Shown here one piece after another: positions 50,299 to 61,008 of a DNA stretch of 64,000 bases. The position numbers were made by a program, and so were the translations under genes. Under the pieces are notes generated by a model. That model did no database searches. It had not been told where the DNA came from and worked only from the letters and a program-made list of their open reading frames with translations. Origin of the DNA: CADEDH01 sp039029735 (GTDB lineage: Bacteria > Actinomycetota > Acidimicrobiia > Acidimicrobiales > SZUA-35); contig JBCCFL010000033.1 of NCBI GenBank assembly GCA_039029735.1, forward strand, positions 1 through 64,000, written 5' to 3'. Each line of letters opens with the position of its first letter. Within the stretch, counting starts at the first letter, position 1.

Positions 50299-52620
50299 CT
50301 ACAGGACCGGCGGAGGATCTGGCGGCGGCAGCGTCGACGCCGTGGTGGACGACGACGTGCTCGACGACGTGCTTGACGACGTGCTCGACGACGAAGACGA
50401 AGACGACGATGTGGACGACGAGGGCGTTGTCGACGACGTGGTGGTGGTCGTGGTCGTCGTTGTTGTTGTCGTCGTTGTCGTGGTGGTGGTCGTCGTTGTC
50501 GTGGTGGTGGTCGTTGTCGTCGTCGTCGACGACGTGGTGGTGGTCGTCGTCGGACGCGTTGTTGTGGTGGTCGCCTGCGTCGTCGTGGTGGTGGGACGCG
50601 TTGTCGTCGTGGTCGGACGAGTCGTGGTGGTCGTGCGCCGGGTGGTCGTGGTGGTCGGACGCGTTGTCGTCGTGGTGGGCCGCGTGGTCGTGGTGGTGCG
50701 CCGCGTGGTGGAGGTTGTCGACTCAGCGGTGCTTGTGGTCGCCTCGGTGGTGGACGTGGTGCTCGACGACGTCTGGGCGTTTGAACTCGACGGGGCACCA
50801 CTGGAGGTGGACTGGGTGCGGCTGGTGGTGCGAACGGTGGCCGGCGCACGATCGGCCACGCCGACGGTGGTGCTGGTCAACTCCACCACCTGGGGCACCG
50901 TGGTGGTTGGTCGCAACACGGTGGTGGACGACTCCGACGTGGTGGATGCGTCGTCTGAGGCCGAGGTCTCCGATGCGACAGGCGCCGCGACCGTGTCGAC
51001 CTCGGCGCTGTCGCTGCGATTGAGAAACTGCCACCATCCGATCAGCCCGATGGACAGCGCCACGCCTCCCACGAGCACCGCTGGAACCCACTGGCGCCCG
51101 AAGCTCGCGTCGCCGCTCAGCGGGCCGGCGTGCTCGAGGTCGCCCGTGGTGCGGGTGCCGGGCCGGGCGGCGAACAGGTCCCTCGTTGTTCCCACCTCGG
51201 CCCCAGCAGCCGTTGAGGCGCCGGCGAGCGCAGCGGCGGTCGACCCAGCCGGTGGGCTCGACTCGGTTCCGGGTGTGGCGCCGGGGCCCGGTGCCGACTT
51301 CGGGCCTGGGCCCGGCATGCCTGGGCCTGACACCCGAGCGGCGGCGGCCGCGGCGGGGGCAGGAGCCGCCGCTCCAGGACCCGCCGGCCCAGAAGCAGAA
51401 CCCGGAACGCCAGAGCCCGATGAGCCCGGCACAGAACCTGGCACGCCAGGGCCCGATGAGCCCGGAACAGAACCCGGCGCGTCAGGGTCGGATGATCCCG
51501 GCGTCTCAGGGCCTGGAGGTCCGGGGGGAGGTGCCGGCGGAGGCGGTGACGCCGAAGAGGGGGCGGCCTTGGCGCCGGGTGGCGGCGCGGCGGGCACAGG
51601 AGCCGCCGCGGCGGTGGCAGATGTGGTCGGGGCGTCCGGCGGAGCCGGTGACACCGACGACGGCTGCCCGGTCGGGGGCGGCGAGGAGGGCGGCGGAGCC
51701 GAGCGCCAATTCGACGGCGGCGGTGACGGAGCAGGCGGCGACAGGGCAGGCGGTGGCGGAGCCGGAGATGGTGGCGGAACAGGAGACCGTGCCGGTGCCG
51801 CCGACAATGATGGCGGTGCCGCCGACTCACTCTCGGCCGATTCTGGCCGGGAGAACAGGTCAGGTCTCGGCGACGTTCCAGCCGCGCTCGGCTGACCAGG
51901 CGCCGTCGACTGACCAGGCGCCGTCGGCGGGCCGGGCGGGAGGTCGGCATTCGGGGGGCGCCGCAACGAGAACGGGTCGTCGTTCGCAGTGCCGTCGGCC
52001 GGCGGCGCCGATCGAGGCCCCTTCGGCACCGGCGGCGATCCGGGGAGAGCCTGGCGGGCGTCGCTCGGCTTCGGTGGGGTGCTCGCAGGCGGCGGATCGA
52101 CTGGCGCGCCGGCTCCGGGGGCGGCGGCCGGCGGCGGCCCGCCAGGGCGAACAGCCGGGATCTCGGTCGATGGTCGAGGCTCAACGGAGCCGGGTACACC
52201 TCCGAACAGGCCAGGGTTCTCGGTGAGTTCGCTCAGCCCTTCCTCGGAGAACAGGTCGGCCGGCCACAGCGGATCGGCCCCGGGCCGGTTCGGGAGGACG
52301 GAGCCACTCCCGACCCTCGGTGCGCGCGGAGCTCCGTTCTGGCTGCCTGGCGTGTCGGGGTTTGGTGCCGCTTCGCCGGCCGGAACCGACGCATCGTCGA
52401 GGCCGGGCTTGGGCCCGAGCAGATCCGAGGTCGCAGCAAGCCCAGGCAACTCCAGACCGAGGTCGTCCGAGAGCTGCTCGACGTCAGGCCAGAACCGGCT
52501 GTCGGGCCGCTCCCCCACGTCTCGGCGGGGATCGGAGCCATCGCTCGGCACGGCGCGCGGCGGGCGCAGGCCGTCGTCGTCGCTGTTGGATGGCCCCCCG
52601 CCTTGACCTTGTGATGACAT
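50299..52620 (-). CDS. Pro-rich membrane protein with poly-threonine tail
   Basis: 773 residues from the ATG at 52618-52620. The first about 500 residues are Pro/Ala/Gly/Ser-rich and disordered, with GSSGPGVPGS-type repeats. One membrane helix follows (VPAVLVGGVALSIGLIGWW). The rest is a stalk of repeated RPTTTT/RRTTTT, then long Thr runs and Ser runs, ending in PPPDPPPVL with no globular head. The tail may be O-mannosylated and span the cell wall (inference). Its antisense strand reads as a long open frame of Val and Asp, which is an artefact. Confidence 0.8.
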   Translation of the reverse strand: MSSQGQGGGPSNSDDDGLRPPRAVPSDGSDPRRDVGERPDSRFWPDVEQLSDDLGLELPGLAATSDLLGPKPGLDDASVPAGEAAPNPDTPGSQNGAPRAPRVGSGSVLPNRPGADPLWPADLFSEEGLSELTENPGLFGGVPGSVEPRPSTEIPAVRPGGPPPAAAPGAGAPVDPPPASTPPKPSDARQALPGSPPVPKGPRSAPPADGTANDDPFSLRRPPNADLPPGPPTAPGQSTAPGQPSAAGTSPRPDLFSRPESAESESAAPPSLSAAPARSPVPPPSPAPPPPALSPPAPSPPPSNWRSAPPPSSPPPTGQPSSVSPAPPDAPTTSATAAAAPVPAAPPPGAKAAPSSASPPPPAPPPGPPGPETPGSSDPDAPGSVPGSSGPGVPGSVPGSSGSGVPGSASGPAGPGAAAPAPAAAAAARVSGPGMPGPGPKSAPGPGATPGTESSPPAGSTAAALAGASTAAGAEVGTTRDLFAARPGTRTTGDLEHAGPLSGDASFGRQWVPAVLVGGVALSIGLIGWWQFLNRSDSAEVDTVAAPVASETSASDDASTTSESSTTVLRPTTTVPQVVELTSTTVGVADRAPATVRTTSRTQSTSSGAPSSSNAQTSSSTTSTTEATTSTAESTTSTTRRTTTTTRPTTTTTRPTTTTTRRTTTTTRPTTTTTRPTTTTTQATTTTTRPTTTTTTSSTTTTTTTTTTTTTTTTTTTTTTTTTTTTTTSSTTPSSSTSSSSSSSSSTSSSTSSSTSSSTTASTLPPPDPPPVL
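50430..50710 (-). repeat. Low-complexity poly-Thr coding tract
   Basis: On the plus strand the tract is an unbroken mix of GTGGT, CGTCGT and GTTGT units, which on the minus strand are ACC/ACG/ACA Thr codons with periodic CGT/CGC-CCG (Arg-Pro). It makes long near-identical stretches prone to slippage and to assembly error. A shorter version is in the lectin gene at about 670-745. Confidence 0.75.
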
Positions 52621-52690
52621 CCCCACCGAACCCGTACACGCGACTGTTACGAAACGCCAACGCAGGATCTTACTGCCTAGGCTCCACCAG

Positions 52691-54663
52691 GTGATAGGTG
52701 CTGCCGACCTGCTGGGCAAGGTAACCCAGTCGCTGGATGGTGGTGGTGAGACACGCACCGGCCAGATCGACATGACCACCCAGGTGGCCGACGCGATCGA
52801 CGACCAGACCACGCTGCTCATCGAGGCAGGAACGGGTACGGGCAAGTCGCTGGCCTACCTCACGCCGATCATCGCGTCGGAGCGCAAGGCCGTGGTCGCC
52901 ACCGCGACGATCGCGCTCCAGAATCAGCTCATCACCCACGACGTGCCCCAGGTGTCGGACGGGCTCGGCGTTGACGTGTCGGTTGCGTTACTGAAGGGCC
53001 GTCGCAACTACCTCTGCCGGCAGCGCTTGGCCGAGCTGGAGCGAGCCAATCAAACCGAGCAGATGGAGCTTCTGCGAGGCAAGAACCCGGCCAATCACCT
53101 GGATGAGATCACCGAGTGGTCTGAACGCACCACCACCGGCGACCGTGAGGAACTCGATCCGGCACCGCCCCCCGACGTGTGGAGTGCGGTCAGTGTTGGG
53201 CCCGATGAGTGCCCTGGGGCTGCCCGATGCCCCGAGGGCGGTACCTGCTTTGCCGAGCGGGCCCGCCTCGAGGCGTTCGAGGCCGACGTGATCGTGACCA
53301 ACCACCACTACTACGGCCTCCACTTGGCCTCTGGAGGAACCCTGTTACCCGAGCACGACGTGGTCGTGTTCGACGAAGCCCACCAGCTGGTCGACACCTT
53401 CGGCGCGACGTGCGGTACCGAGCTGAGTGGCAATCGCTTCCGCACGCTCGCTCGGCGGATCCGGGCCGTGCTCACCGATGACGACGTGCCGGCGGCCCTC
53501 GACCGCTCGAGCTTCGAGATGGACGACGACCTGCGCCCCCAGGTCGGCAAGCGGGCCGAGCTCGGCGCTGAACTCATTGCCCGTCTCGTGGCCGGCCGCG
53601 ACCGGGCCGAACAGGCTCTCAACGCCCTCCGCAAGCTGAACCCGAGCGAGGGCACCGACGTCGCCGCCAGGATCCAGCGGGCCACGCTGGCCGCCACGAG
53701 CCTGGTGAACGACGTCGACGCCGTGATCGAGGCCGGTCCCGACGATGTGCTGTGGGTCGACGGCTCGGACTACGCGCCGATCCTGCGCCGCACACCCCTC
53801 AAGGTCGGCGATGTGCTCGACGCCCACCTGTGGCCCGACCGGTCAGTGATCCTGACCAGCGCCACCCTCGCCGACGGCCTCGTGCCCCAGCTCGGCCTCG
53901 ACGGGAGCAACACCGCGATCGAGCGGGTGGCGTCACCGTTCGACTATCCCGAACTCGGTCTGCTCTACTGCCCGACCGACCTGCCGAACCCGCGGCGCAA
54001 CGACCACCGGGCCGCCGTGCAGGACGAGATCGCGGCACTGGCCACCGCAGCGGGCGGGCGCACCCTGGCATTGTTCACGAGCTACTCGGCGCTGCGCGAC
54101 GCGGCCGACGCCCTGGAGGGCCGGGTGCCGGGACCGTTGTTGGTGCAGGGCGACGGGCCCCGTGACGCCCTGGTGGAGCGCCTCCGTACCCATCCGGGGG
54201 CGGTTCTGTTGGCCACGATGTCGTTCTGGCAGGGTGTCGATATCCCTGGCGACGCCCTCACCCTCGTGACCATCGATCGAATCCCGTTCCCCCGCCCCGA
54301 CGAGCCGGTGAGCCAGGCCCGACGCGACAAGGCGGGCCCCGCCGCATTCGCCCAGGTCGACCTGCCCCGGGCCCAGATCCTGCTCGCCCAGGCCGCCGGC
54401 CGCCTCGTGCGCCGTACCACCGATCGCGGGGTGGTGGCCGTGCTCGATCCGCGCCTCGCCACCGCCAAGAACTACCGGTGGGAGCTCATCCATGCGCTGC
54501 CGCCGTTCCGCCGCACGAAGGACCGCAGCGAGGTGCTCGCCTTCCTCGCTGCCCTCGACGCCGAGGCGACAAGCTCAGCCAGCCGTGCCCCCACCACTGA
54601 CGCGAGCGACGAGGACGGGGATGAACCCGACGACGAGCACGTCGTCGAACCCGAGGACGAGAG

Positions 54664-54667
<4 letters not shown>
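52691..54667 (+). CDS. ATP-dependent DNA helicase of the DinG/XPD (FeS) type
   Basis: 658 residues from a GTG. Walker A is EAGTGTGKSLAYLTP. Four Cys that could hold an FeS cluster lie in NYLCRQRL, DECPGAARC and GGTCFAE. DEAH is in VVVFDEAHQL, and ATMSFWQGVDIPGDAL with QAAGRLVRRTTDRGVV are motifs V and VI. It is DinG-like rather than XPD by its size and context. DinG unwinds R-loops, forks and G4 structures. The last bases overlap the era stop by 4 bp (convergent). The C-terminus is acidic. Confidence 0.87.
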
Positions 54668-55586
<919 letters not shown>

Positions 55587-55590
<4 letters not shown>

Positions 55591-56894
55591 GACGGCACGC
55601 TGTCAGTTCGGGCCATGGTGGGGCGCACGATCTTCACTCGGGTGATGCGCCGCCCCTGCACCCGCTCCACCCGGAGTGAGTAGCCGTTCACCTCGCAGTG
55701 CTCGCCAACGATCGGCACGCGGCCGAACCGGTCGAACACGAGGCCACCGACGGTGTCCCAGTCGCCCTCGGGCAACTCCATGCCGGAGAGGTCGTTCACC
55801 TCGCCGATCGAGATCCGGGCGTCGACACGGATCGAACCGTCGACCTGGCGCTCGACGAGCGACTCCTCCACGTCGTACTCGTCGACGATCTCACCGACGA
55901 GTTCTTCGATGAGGTCCTCCAGCGTGACCAGGCCGGCGATGCCGCCGTACTCGTCGACCGCCACCGCCATGTGGTACTTCTCGGCCTGCATCTCGGTGAG
56001 GAGTTGCGACACCTTCTTCGTCTCCGGGACGAACCGGGCCGTGCGCACCACACTCTCCACCAGTTGGTCGGCCTGGCCGTCGAGTTCGGCCCGGATGAGA
56101 TCCTTCACGTACACGAGGCCGATCACGTCGTCGACCGAGGCCCCGACCACCGGCACCCGGGAGAACCCCGCCAGCGACGTCACCTCCAACGCATCCGAAA
56201 CGGTGAGGTTCCGATCGACCGTGGTCATGTCGGTGCGGGGCACCATCACCTCGCGAACCACCGTGCCACCGAACTCGATCACCGACTCGATGAGATCGCG
56301 TTCGCCCTGTTCGAGCACCTCGTCCTCCACGGCGGCGTCGGCGAAGGCGATCAGGTCCTCCGGCGACGAGAACGGGCCGTGCCGCAACCCCTTGCCCGGT
56401 ACGGCCCAGTTGGTGAGTGCGATCAGGAGATTGGCCACCACCCGAACAGGTGCGAAACCGGCGACCAGCTCCACCGGTCGAGCCAGACGGAGTGCCACGC
56501 CGTCGGTTCGCAGGATGCCCATGGTGCGAGGCAGCACCTCGGTGAGGACGAACACCACGAGCACGTTGGCCACCACGACCAGGGCAGTGGCGGGCCATGG
56601 GAGGAACCTGGCGCTGAGCAGGGCGACGAGCGTGGTCTCGACAAGCTGAACGAACAAGATCACCAGCCGGAGCGGGTTGAGCACGGCCTCGGGCTCGGCC
56701 AACAGCCGCAGGAGCCGCGACACCCGGCGGGGGTCGGCACCCTCCAGCGACTCCACCCGAACGGCGTTGGTGCGGATCAAGGCCTCCTCGCCCGCCACGA
56801 GCACCATGGCCAGCACGAGCAGAAGGAGCACACCCACGAGGGTCAACACGTCGGGAAGACCGAAGGTGACGGTGGCGAGAACGAACGAAGCCAT
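55587..56894 (-). CDS. CNNM/CorC-type membrane protein with DUF21, CBS pair and CorC_HlyC domain
   Basis: 435 residues. A DUF21 membrane domain (about four helices, with VLPRTMGILRTDGVALRLARP) is followed by two CBS domains (VMVPRTDMTTVDRNLTVSDALE, then FSRVPVVGASVDDVIGLVYVKDL) and a C-terminal CorC_HlyC part (LSGMELPEGDWDTVGGLVFDRF). Family members are Mg2+/Co2+ transporters or regulators, often called hemolysin family. It starts at the base after the ybeY stop, and its stop overlaps era, showing one tight operon. Confidence 0.9.
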
Positions 56895-57506
56895 TCAGCC
56901 GCTCACCGGAACGGGGTGGTTGATCCCGTCACGAGCGAGGTGCCACCGCTCGCGGGCCTGCATCGCCAGCCGCTCGGCGGGCTCGGCATGGTCGTGGCCA
57001 AGTACGTGGAGCACGCCGTGCACCACCAGAAGCGTGAGTTCGGCGTCGAGGCTGCCGGCGTGATCGGGCGCCTGATCAGCGGCCCGCTGGGGGCACACGA
57101 TCACGTCGCCGAGGTGAAGCGGTGGCGCGTCGTCAGCGGATCCATCGAGCGCCGCTGGCCCGTCCAGCGGGAAGGCCAGCACGTCGGTCGGGCCCTCGTG
57201 GCCCATGTGTTCGGTGTTGAGGTCGGCCATCGCGTCGAGATCGACGAACACGAGATCAAGCCGACCACCAGCCACACCTTCACCTTCGAGCGCCCGCTCG
57301 GCGATGCCACACCAGCGGTCGACATCGAGACCGGCGAAGCCCGACTCGTCGAGGCCCACCACGTGGAGGCCGTCGACGGCTTCGCGATCGAACAGACCAT
57401 CAGCACCACCAGCAGGGGGTTGGTCGGACTCCCCATCGAGGTCAGCAGCGCCCGAGTCGTGGCCGGGTGCGGCCTCGGCAGCCGCTGGTTGCTGGTCGGT
57501 GGTCAC
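56895..57506 (-). CDS. ybeY: Endoribonuclease YbeY (rRNA maturation factor)
   Basis: 203 residues. The zinc site HGVLHVLGHDHAEPAE gives the H-x3-H-x5-H pattern, and VDLDAMADLNTEHMGHEGPTDVLAFPLD is the family substrate loop. YbeY processes 16S rRNA 3' ends and helps ribosome quality control with Era, which lies close by. The protein is longer than the usual 150-160 residues: the first about 45 residues (GSDxxE/Q-rich) are an unstructured acidic extension. It overlaps phoH by 4 bp (57503-57506). Confidence 0.93.
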   Translation of the reverse strand: MTTDQQPAAAEAAPGHDSGAADLDGESDQPPAGGADGLFDREAVDGLHVVGLDESGFAGLDVDRWCGIAERALEGEGVAGGRLDLVFVDLDAMADLNTEHMGHEGPTDVLAFPLDGPAALDGSADDAPPLHLGDVIVCPQRAADQAPDHAGSLDAELTLLVVHGVLHVLGHDHAEPAERLAMQARERWHLARDGINHPVPVSG

Positions 57507-58447
57507 GACGGCTCGTTGAAGCGGGCGTAGGCGTCGACGATGTCCTGCACGATGCGGTGCCGAACAACGTCGGCCGACCCCAGACGAACGAATGACAGCC
57601 CGTCGATCTCGCCGAGAATGCGTTCGATGTCGCGCAATCCACTGCGACCGCCGGCGACGTCGACCTGCGTGGTGTCGCCCGTGACCACGGCCTTCGAGTT
57701 GAAGCCGATCCGGGTGAGGAACATCATCATCTGCTCAGGCGTGGTGTTCTGCGCCTCGTCGAGGATGATGAAGCTGTCGTTGAGGGTGCGACCGCGCATG
57801 AAGGCGAGCGGCGCCACCTCGACGATGTTGCGCTCGAACAGCCGGGCCGACCCGTCAGCACCAACCATGTCGTGCAGGGCGTCGTAGAGCGGCCGCAGGT
57901 ACGGATCGACCTTCGACATCAGGTCACCGGGGAGGTAGCCGAGGCGCTCGCCGGCCTCGACGGCCGGCCTGGTGAGCAGGATCCGCTCCACCTCTTTGTT
58001 CTGCAGCGCCCGCACGGCGGCGGCCACAGCCAACCAGCTCTTGCCGGTACCGGCGGGACCAACGCCGAACGTGATGATGCTGGAACGGATGGCGTCGAGG
58101 TAGCGCTTCTGCCCTGCGGTCTTGGGACGAACGGGCTTGCCCCGAGCCGTGGTGAGCAGTCGGTCGGTGAGGATCTCCGAGGGGCGCTCGTCCTCCTGCA
58201 CCATCTGGATCGCCCGCACAACGGCGGCCGGTTCGAGAAACTGGCCCTGCTCCAGGATCTTGACGAGCTCCTCGAACACCCTGGCGGCGTCGGCTGCGTC
58301 GTGGCCATCGAGGGAAATCTCGTTGCCCCGCACGTGTACTGACGCGTCGAATGCCTCTTCAACCGCCCGAACGTAGCGATCGCGCTCGCCCAGGAGGCCG
58401 GCCATCAACTCGTTGCCGGGGACGCTGATCTTCACCGAGCTCGACAT
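57503..58447 (-). CDS. phoH: PhoH-like ATPase
   Basis: 314 residues. Walker A is FGVGPAGTGKSWLAVAAA, and the DEAQN Walker B region is in FIILDEAQNTTPEQMMMFLTRIG. GNSKAVVTGDTTQVDVAGGRSGL is another PhoH motif. An N-terminal KH-like part precedes the ATPase. PhoH precedes ybeY in most bacteria, and the two are thought to act in RNA or ribosome quality control. The ATG at 58447 gives a standard length. Confidence 0.93.
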   Translation of the reverse strand: MSSSVKISVPGNELMAGLLGERDRYVRAVEEAFDASVHVRGNEISLDGHDAADAARVFEELVKILEQGQFLEPAAVVRAIQMVQEDERPSEILTDRLLTTARGKPVRPKTAGQKRYLDAIRSSIITFGVGPAGTGKSWLAVAAAVRALQNKEVERILLTRPAVEAGERLGYLPGDLMSKVDPYLRPLYDALHDMVGADGSARLFERNIVEVAPLAFMRGRTLNDSFIILDEAQNTTPEQMMMFLTRIGFNSKAVVTGDTTQVDVAGGRSGLRDIERILGEIDGLSFVRLGSADVVRHRIVQDIVDAYARFNEPS

Positions 58448-58525
58448 TGGTGGAGACGAGTTTACTCGCCGGCTCGGGGCCCGACGAGCAGAATCACCTG
58501 GGCTCCTGCCCGGCTGAGACGACTG

Positions 58526-59065
58526 TCACGCAGTGGTCGGCACGTGGGTGAGGCCGAGGTCGGCGAGACGGTCGACGGCACCCTCGATCTCCACGCCGAG
58601 AATGCAGGCCACCGCCCGCAGGTCATCCTCTCGGATGGTGAGCACCCGACCGTTGAAGTCCTGACGCTGCACCTGGATCATCACCAGGTATCGGCCGAGC
58701 ATCTCGCCCTCGGGGCGGGCCACGGCGTCGAGCTGGGTGAGATCGATCGTCACCCCACTACGGCCGCCAGCTCGGCCGGTGAGATCAACCAGATCGCCGG
58801 AGTCGGCCGGGGTGGACGTGGACCGGGGCAGGAGCTGATCGACCGGCACGCTGTAGTAGCGGGCGAGCCGCTCCAGCCGAGGCACCGATATCGCACGCTC
58901 CCCGCGCTCGTAGGCGCCGAGCACCGACGCCTTGAACTCCTGGTCGGAGTTTGCTTCGACGTCCTGCAACGACAAGCGCTTCTGGCGGCGGATGGCTCTC
59001 AGACGCTCGCCTACCCGTCGGCCATAGGGCGATGAGCCCTCGCTCATCTCATCCTGTTCTCGCAT
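58526..59065 (-). CDS. BldD-like XRE-family transcriptional regulator with c-di-GMP binding motif
   Basis: 179 residues. The N-terminal HTH (RVGERLRAIRRQKRLSLQDVEANSDQEFKASVLGAYERGER, with AISVPRLERLARYYSVPVDQLLP) is nearly the BldD DNA-binding domain of Streptomyces. The C-terminal domain carries R134-Q-D136, then eight residues, then R145-E-D-D148, the exact RxD-x8-RxxD c-di-GMP signature. BldD represses developmental genes when bound to c-di-GMP. The start ATG follows GGGGGAGA. It sits between phoH and rsmE on the same strand, in a housekeeping context. Confidence 0.88.
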   Translation of the reverse strand: MREQDEMSEGSSPYGRRVGERLRAIRRQKRLSLQDVEANSDQEFKASVLGAYERGERAISVPRLERLARYYSVPVDQLLPRSTSTPADSGDLVDLTGRAGGRSGVTIDLTQLDAVARPEGEMLGRYLVMIQVQRQDFNGRVLTIREDDLRAVACILGVEIEGAVDRLADLGLTHVPTTA

Positions 59066-59155
59066 GTGACTCTCCCCCGCTCGCCCTTGATGCCGAGTTC
59101 GGTCGCCCAGCGTGCTGCCACGAACCGCCCACGCTAGGGGGCGGTCAGCGCACCT

Positions 59156-59893
59156 TCAACCAGTGCTCCCGGGTGTCGGCGGTCCCCCGACGCCGAGCAC
59201 TCCTGATCGTAGACCCACCAACATCGAGCCGGCCACGACAGCCGCCGTCTCGGCCCGCATCACGGCGCCGGGCAGCGCGACGCACGCCCTCGCAGCCCGC
59301 TCGGTGTCGCTGAATCCACCCTCTGGTCCGACCACGATGGTTGCGGTGGCGGGTGGCATCGGTGCGCCGTCTGGGTCGGCGAGTACCGCGTGTGGTGCGT
59401 CGCGGATGAAGTCGACCAACGAGGCAGCCGGTGCAACCCGGGGCTGATGGAGCCGCCGGCTCTGCTGCGTCGCCTCACGCACCGCCACGATCATCCGCTC
59501 CACCACCTTGGCGGCGCGGGCGTCGTCCCAGCGCACCACGCTGTGCTCGCTGACGATGGGCACGATCTCGTCGACCCCGAGTTCGGTGAGCTTGGTGGCC
59601 ACCCACTCGGGCTTGGCCGCCTTGACCGGCACGAACCCCACCGTGATCGCTGGGGTCGGTGCGGCCACCACGGTCACCTCGCCAGTCGGCTCGGGGTTCG
59701 TAGCGAACCGAGCCGGCAGCCAGCCGCCGCGGCCGTCGCCGACCACTACCGGTTGGCCGTCGCTCAAGCGCCGCACCCGGCGATAGTGGTGGAGATCGTG
59801 GTCGCTGAGCGCAGGCGCCGAGAGATCGTCGACGAGGACGAACGGCAGGTTGCGGTCAGCCAGCGGGAGTGCCGGGCCCGACGATGCGGGCAC
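59156..59893 (-). CDS. rsmE: 16S rRNA m3U1498 methyltransferase RsmE
   Basis: 245 residues. LPFVLVDDLSAPALSDHDLHHYRRVRRLSDGQPVVVGDGRG is the RsmE PUA-like N-terminal domain. The C-terminal SPOUT fold has VPVKAAKPEWVATKLTELGVDEIVPI and IVVGPEGGFSDTERAARACV with the AdoMet knot. It methylates U1498 of 16S rRNA. It starts 3 bp after the dnaJ stop, so hrcA, dnaJ and rsmE form the usual heat-shock-linked unit. Confidence 0.93.
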   Translation of the reverse strand: MPASSGPALPLADRNLPFVLVDDLSAPALSDHDLHHYRRVRRLSDGQPVVVGDGRGGWLPARFATNPEPTGEVTVVAAPTPAITVGFVPVKAAKPEWVATKLTELGVDEIVPIVSEHSVVRWDDARAAKVVERMIVAVREATQQSRRLHQPRVAPAASLVDFIRDAPHAVLADPDGAPMPPATATIVVGPEGGFSDTERAARACVALPGAVMRAETAAVVAGSMLVGLRSGVLGVGGPPTPGSTG

Positions 59894-59896
59894 GGC

Positions 59897-61000
59897 TCAG
59901 GACCCGAAGCGCGACTTGACCCGACCGAGGAAACCCTCCTCGCCGGGCTCCTTGACGGTCTCCCCTCGGAGCTCCGCCAGGCGCCGGAGCAGCTCTTCCT
60001 GCTCGCTGTCGAGGTCGCCCGGAGTGTCGACCACAACCGTGAGTACGAGGTCGCCGCGGCCGCGGCCTCGAAGCCGGGGCACGCCGCGGTCACGCACCCG
60101 GAACCGCTTGCCGGTCTTGGCGCCGGAGCCGACATCGATCGACACATCACCGTCGATCGTGGAGAACGGCACGTGCGAACCGAGGGCGGCCTGAGTTGCG
60201 GCGATGTGGAGATCGGCGTGGAGATCGTCGCTGTCGCGTACGAACACCGGATGGTCGAGCACCTGCACGTTGACGTACAGGTCACCCGCTCCGCCGCCAC
60301 GGGGGCCGACCGCACCGCGGCCCGAGAGGCGCAGGGTGGAGCCCTCGTGCACCCCAGCGGGGATGTCCACGTTGTAGGTCTGCTCTTCCACGCGACGGCC
60401 CTCGCCCGAGCAGTCAGGGCACGGCGTTGCAATCTCAACGCCGTCGCCGTTGCAGCGAGGGCAGGTGCCGGTGCTCACCATCTGGCCGAGAATCGACTGA
60501 CGCACCTGGCGCACCTGGCCCGACCCGCCGCACTGGCCACAACGTGTCACCTCGGACCCTGGCGCGGCGCCCGTGGCCTCGCAGGTGTCGCAGGCGATGG
60601 CGGTGCGCACGGTGACGTCCTTCGCCACCCCACCGACGACCTCTTCGAGCGTGAGGGACACGACCACCTCGAGGTCCACGCCGCGGCGGCTGCCCGGTTC
60701 GGACCGGCCGGCACCGGCGTTGAAGAACGCATCGAAGAGGTCGCCAAGACCACTGGCAGCGAACGGGTCGCCCATACCCGAGCCGCTCGCGCCCGACGAC
60801 CCGAATCGGTCGTAGCGGGCCCGCTTCTCGGGGTCGCTCAGCACCTCGTAGGCCTCGGCCACCTGCTTGAAGCGGGCCTCGGCCTCGGCATCGCCGGGGT
60901 TGGCATCGGGATGGAGTTCCCGGGCCAGCTTTCGGTATGCCTTCTTGATGTCGTCTTGTGACGCCGAACGATCGACGCCGAGTAAGTCGTAGAAATCCAT
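59897..61000 (-). CDS. dnaJ: Chaperone DnaJ (type I with zinc domain)
   Basis: 367 residues. The J domain is complete (DFYDLLGVDRSASQDDIKKAYRKLARELHPDANPGD, with HPD). A Gly-rich linker follows, then four CxxCxGxG-like zinc repeats (CDTCEATG, CGQCGGSG, CPRCNGDG, CPDCSGEG), then the client-binding barrel. It delivers unfolded clients to DnaK. It lies directly downstream of hrcA (8 bp), so the HrcA repressor probably controls it. Confidence 0.94.
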   Translation of the reverse strand: MDFYDLLGVDRSASQDDIKKAYRKLARELHPDANPGDAEAEARFKQVAEAYEVLSDPEKRARYDRFGSSGASGSGMGDPFAASGLGDLFDAFFNAGAGRSEPGSRRGVDLEVVVSLTLEEVVGGVAKDVTVRTAIACDTCEATGAAPGSEVTRCGQCGGSGQVRQVRQSILGQMVSTGTCPRCNGDGVEIATPCPDCSGEGRRVEEQTYNVDIPAGVHEGSTLRLSGRGAVGPRGGGAGDLYVNVQVLDHPVFVRDSDDLHADLHIAATQAALGSHVPFSTIDGDVSIDVGSGAKTGKRFRVRDRGVPRLRGRGRGDLVLTVVVDTPGDLDSEQEELLRRLAELRGETVKEPGEEGFLGRVKSRFGS

Positions 61001-61008
61001 TGCCCTCT

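Noticed and set aside
50342..51895. A 517-codon plus-strand frame of Val, Asp and Gly
   Set aside because: It is the antisense of the poly-threonine membrane protein; its composition simply mirrors the ACC/ACG codon repeats.
55698..57530. A 610-codon plus-strand frame rich in His, Gln and Arg
   Set aside because: It is antisense to the CNNM-like gene and ybeY; no domain is readable and the composition is typical of shadow frames.
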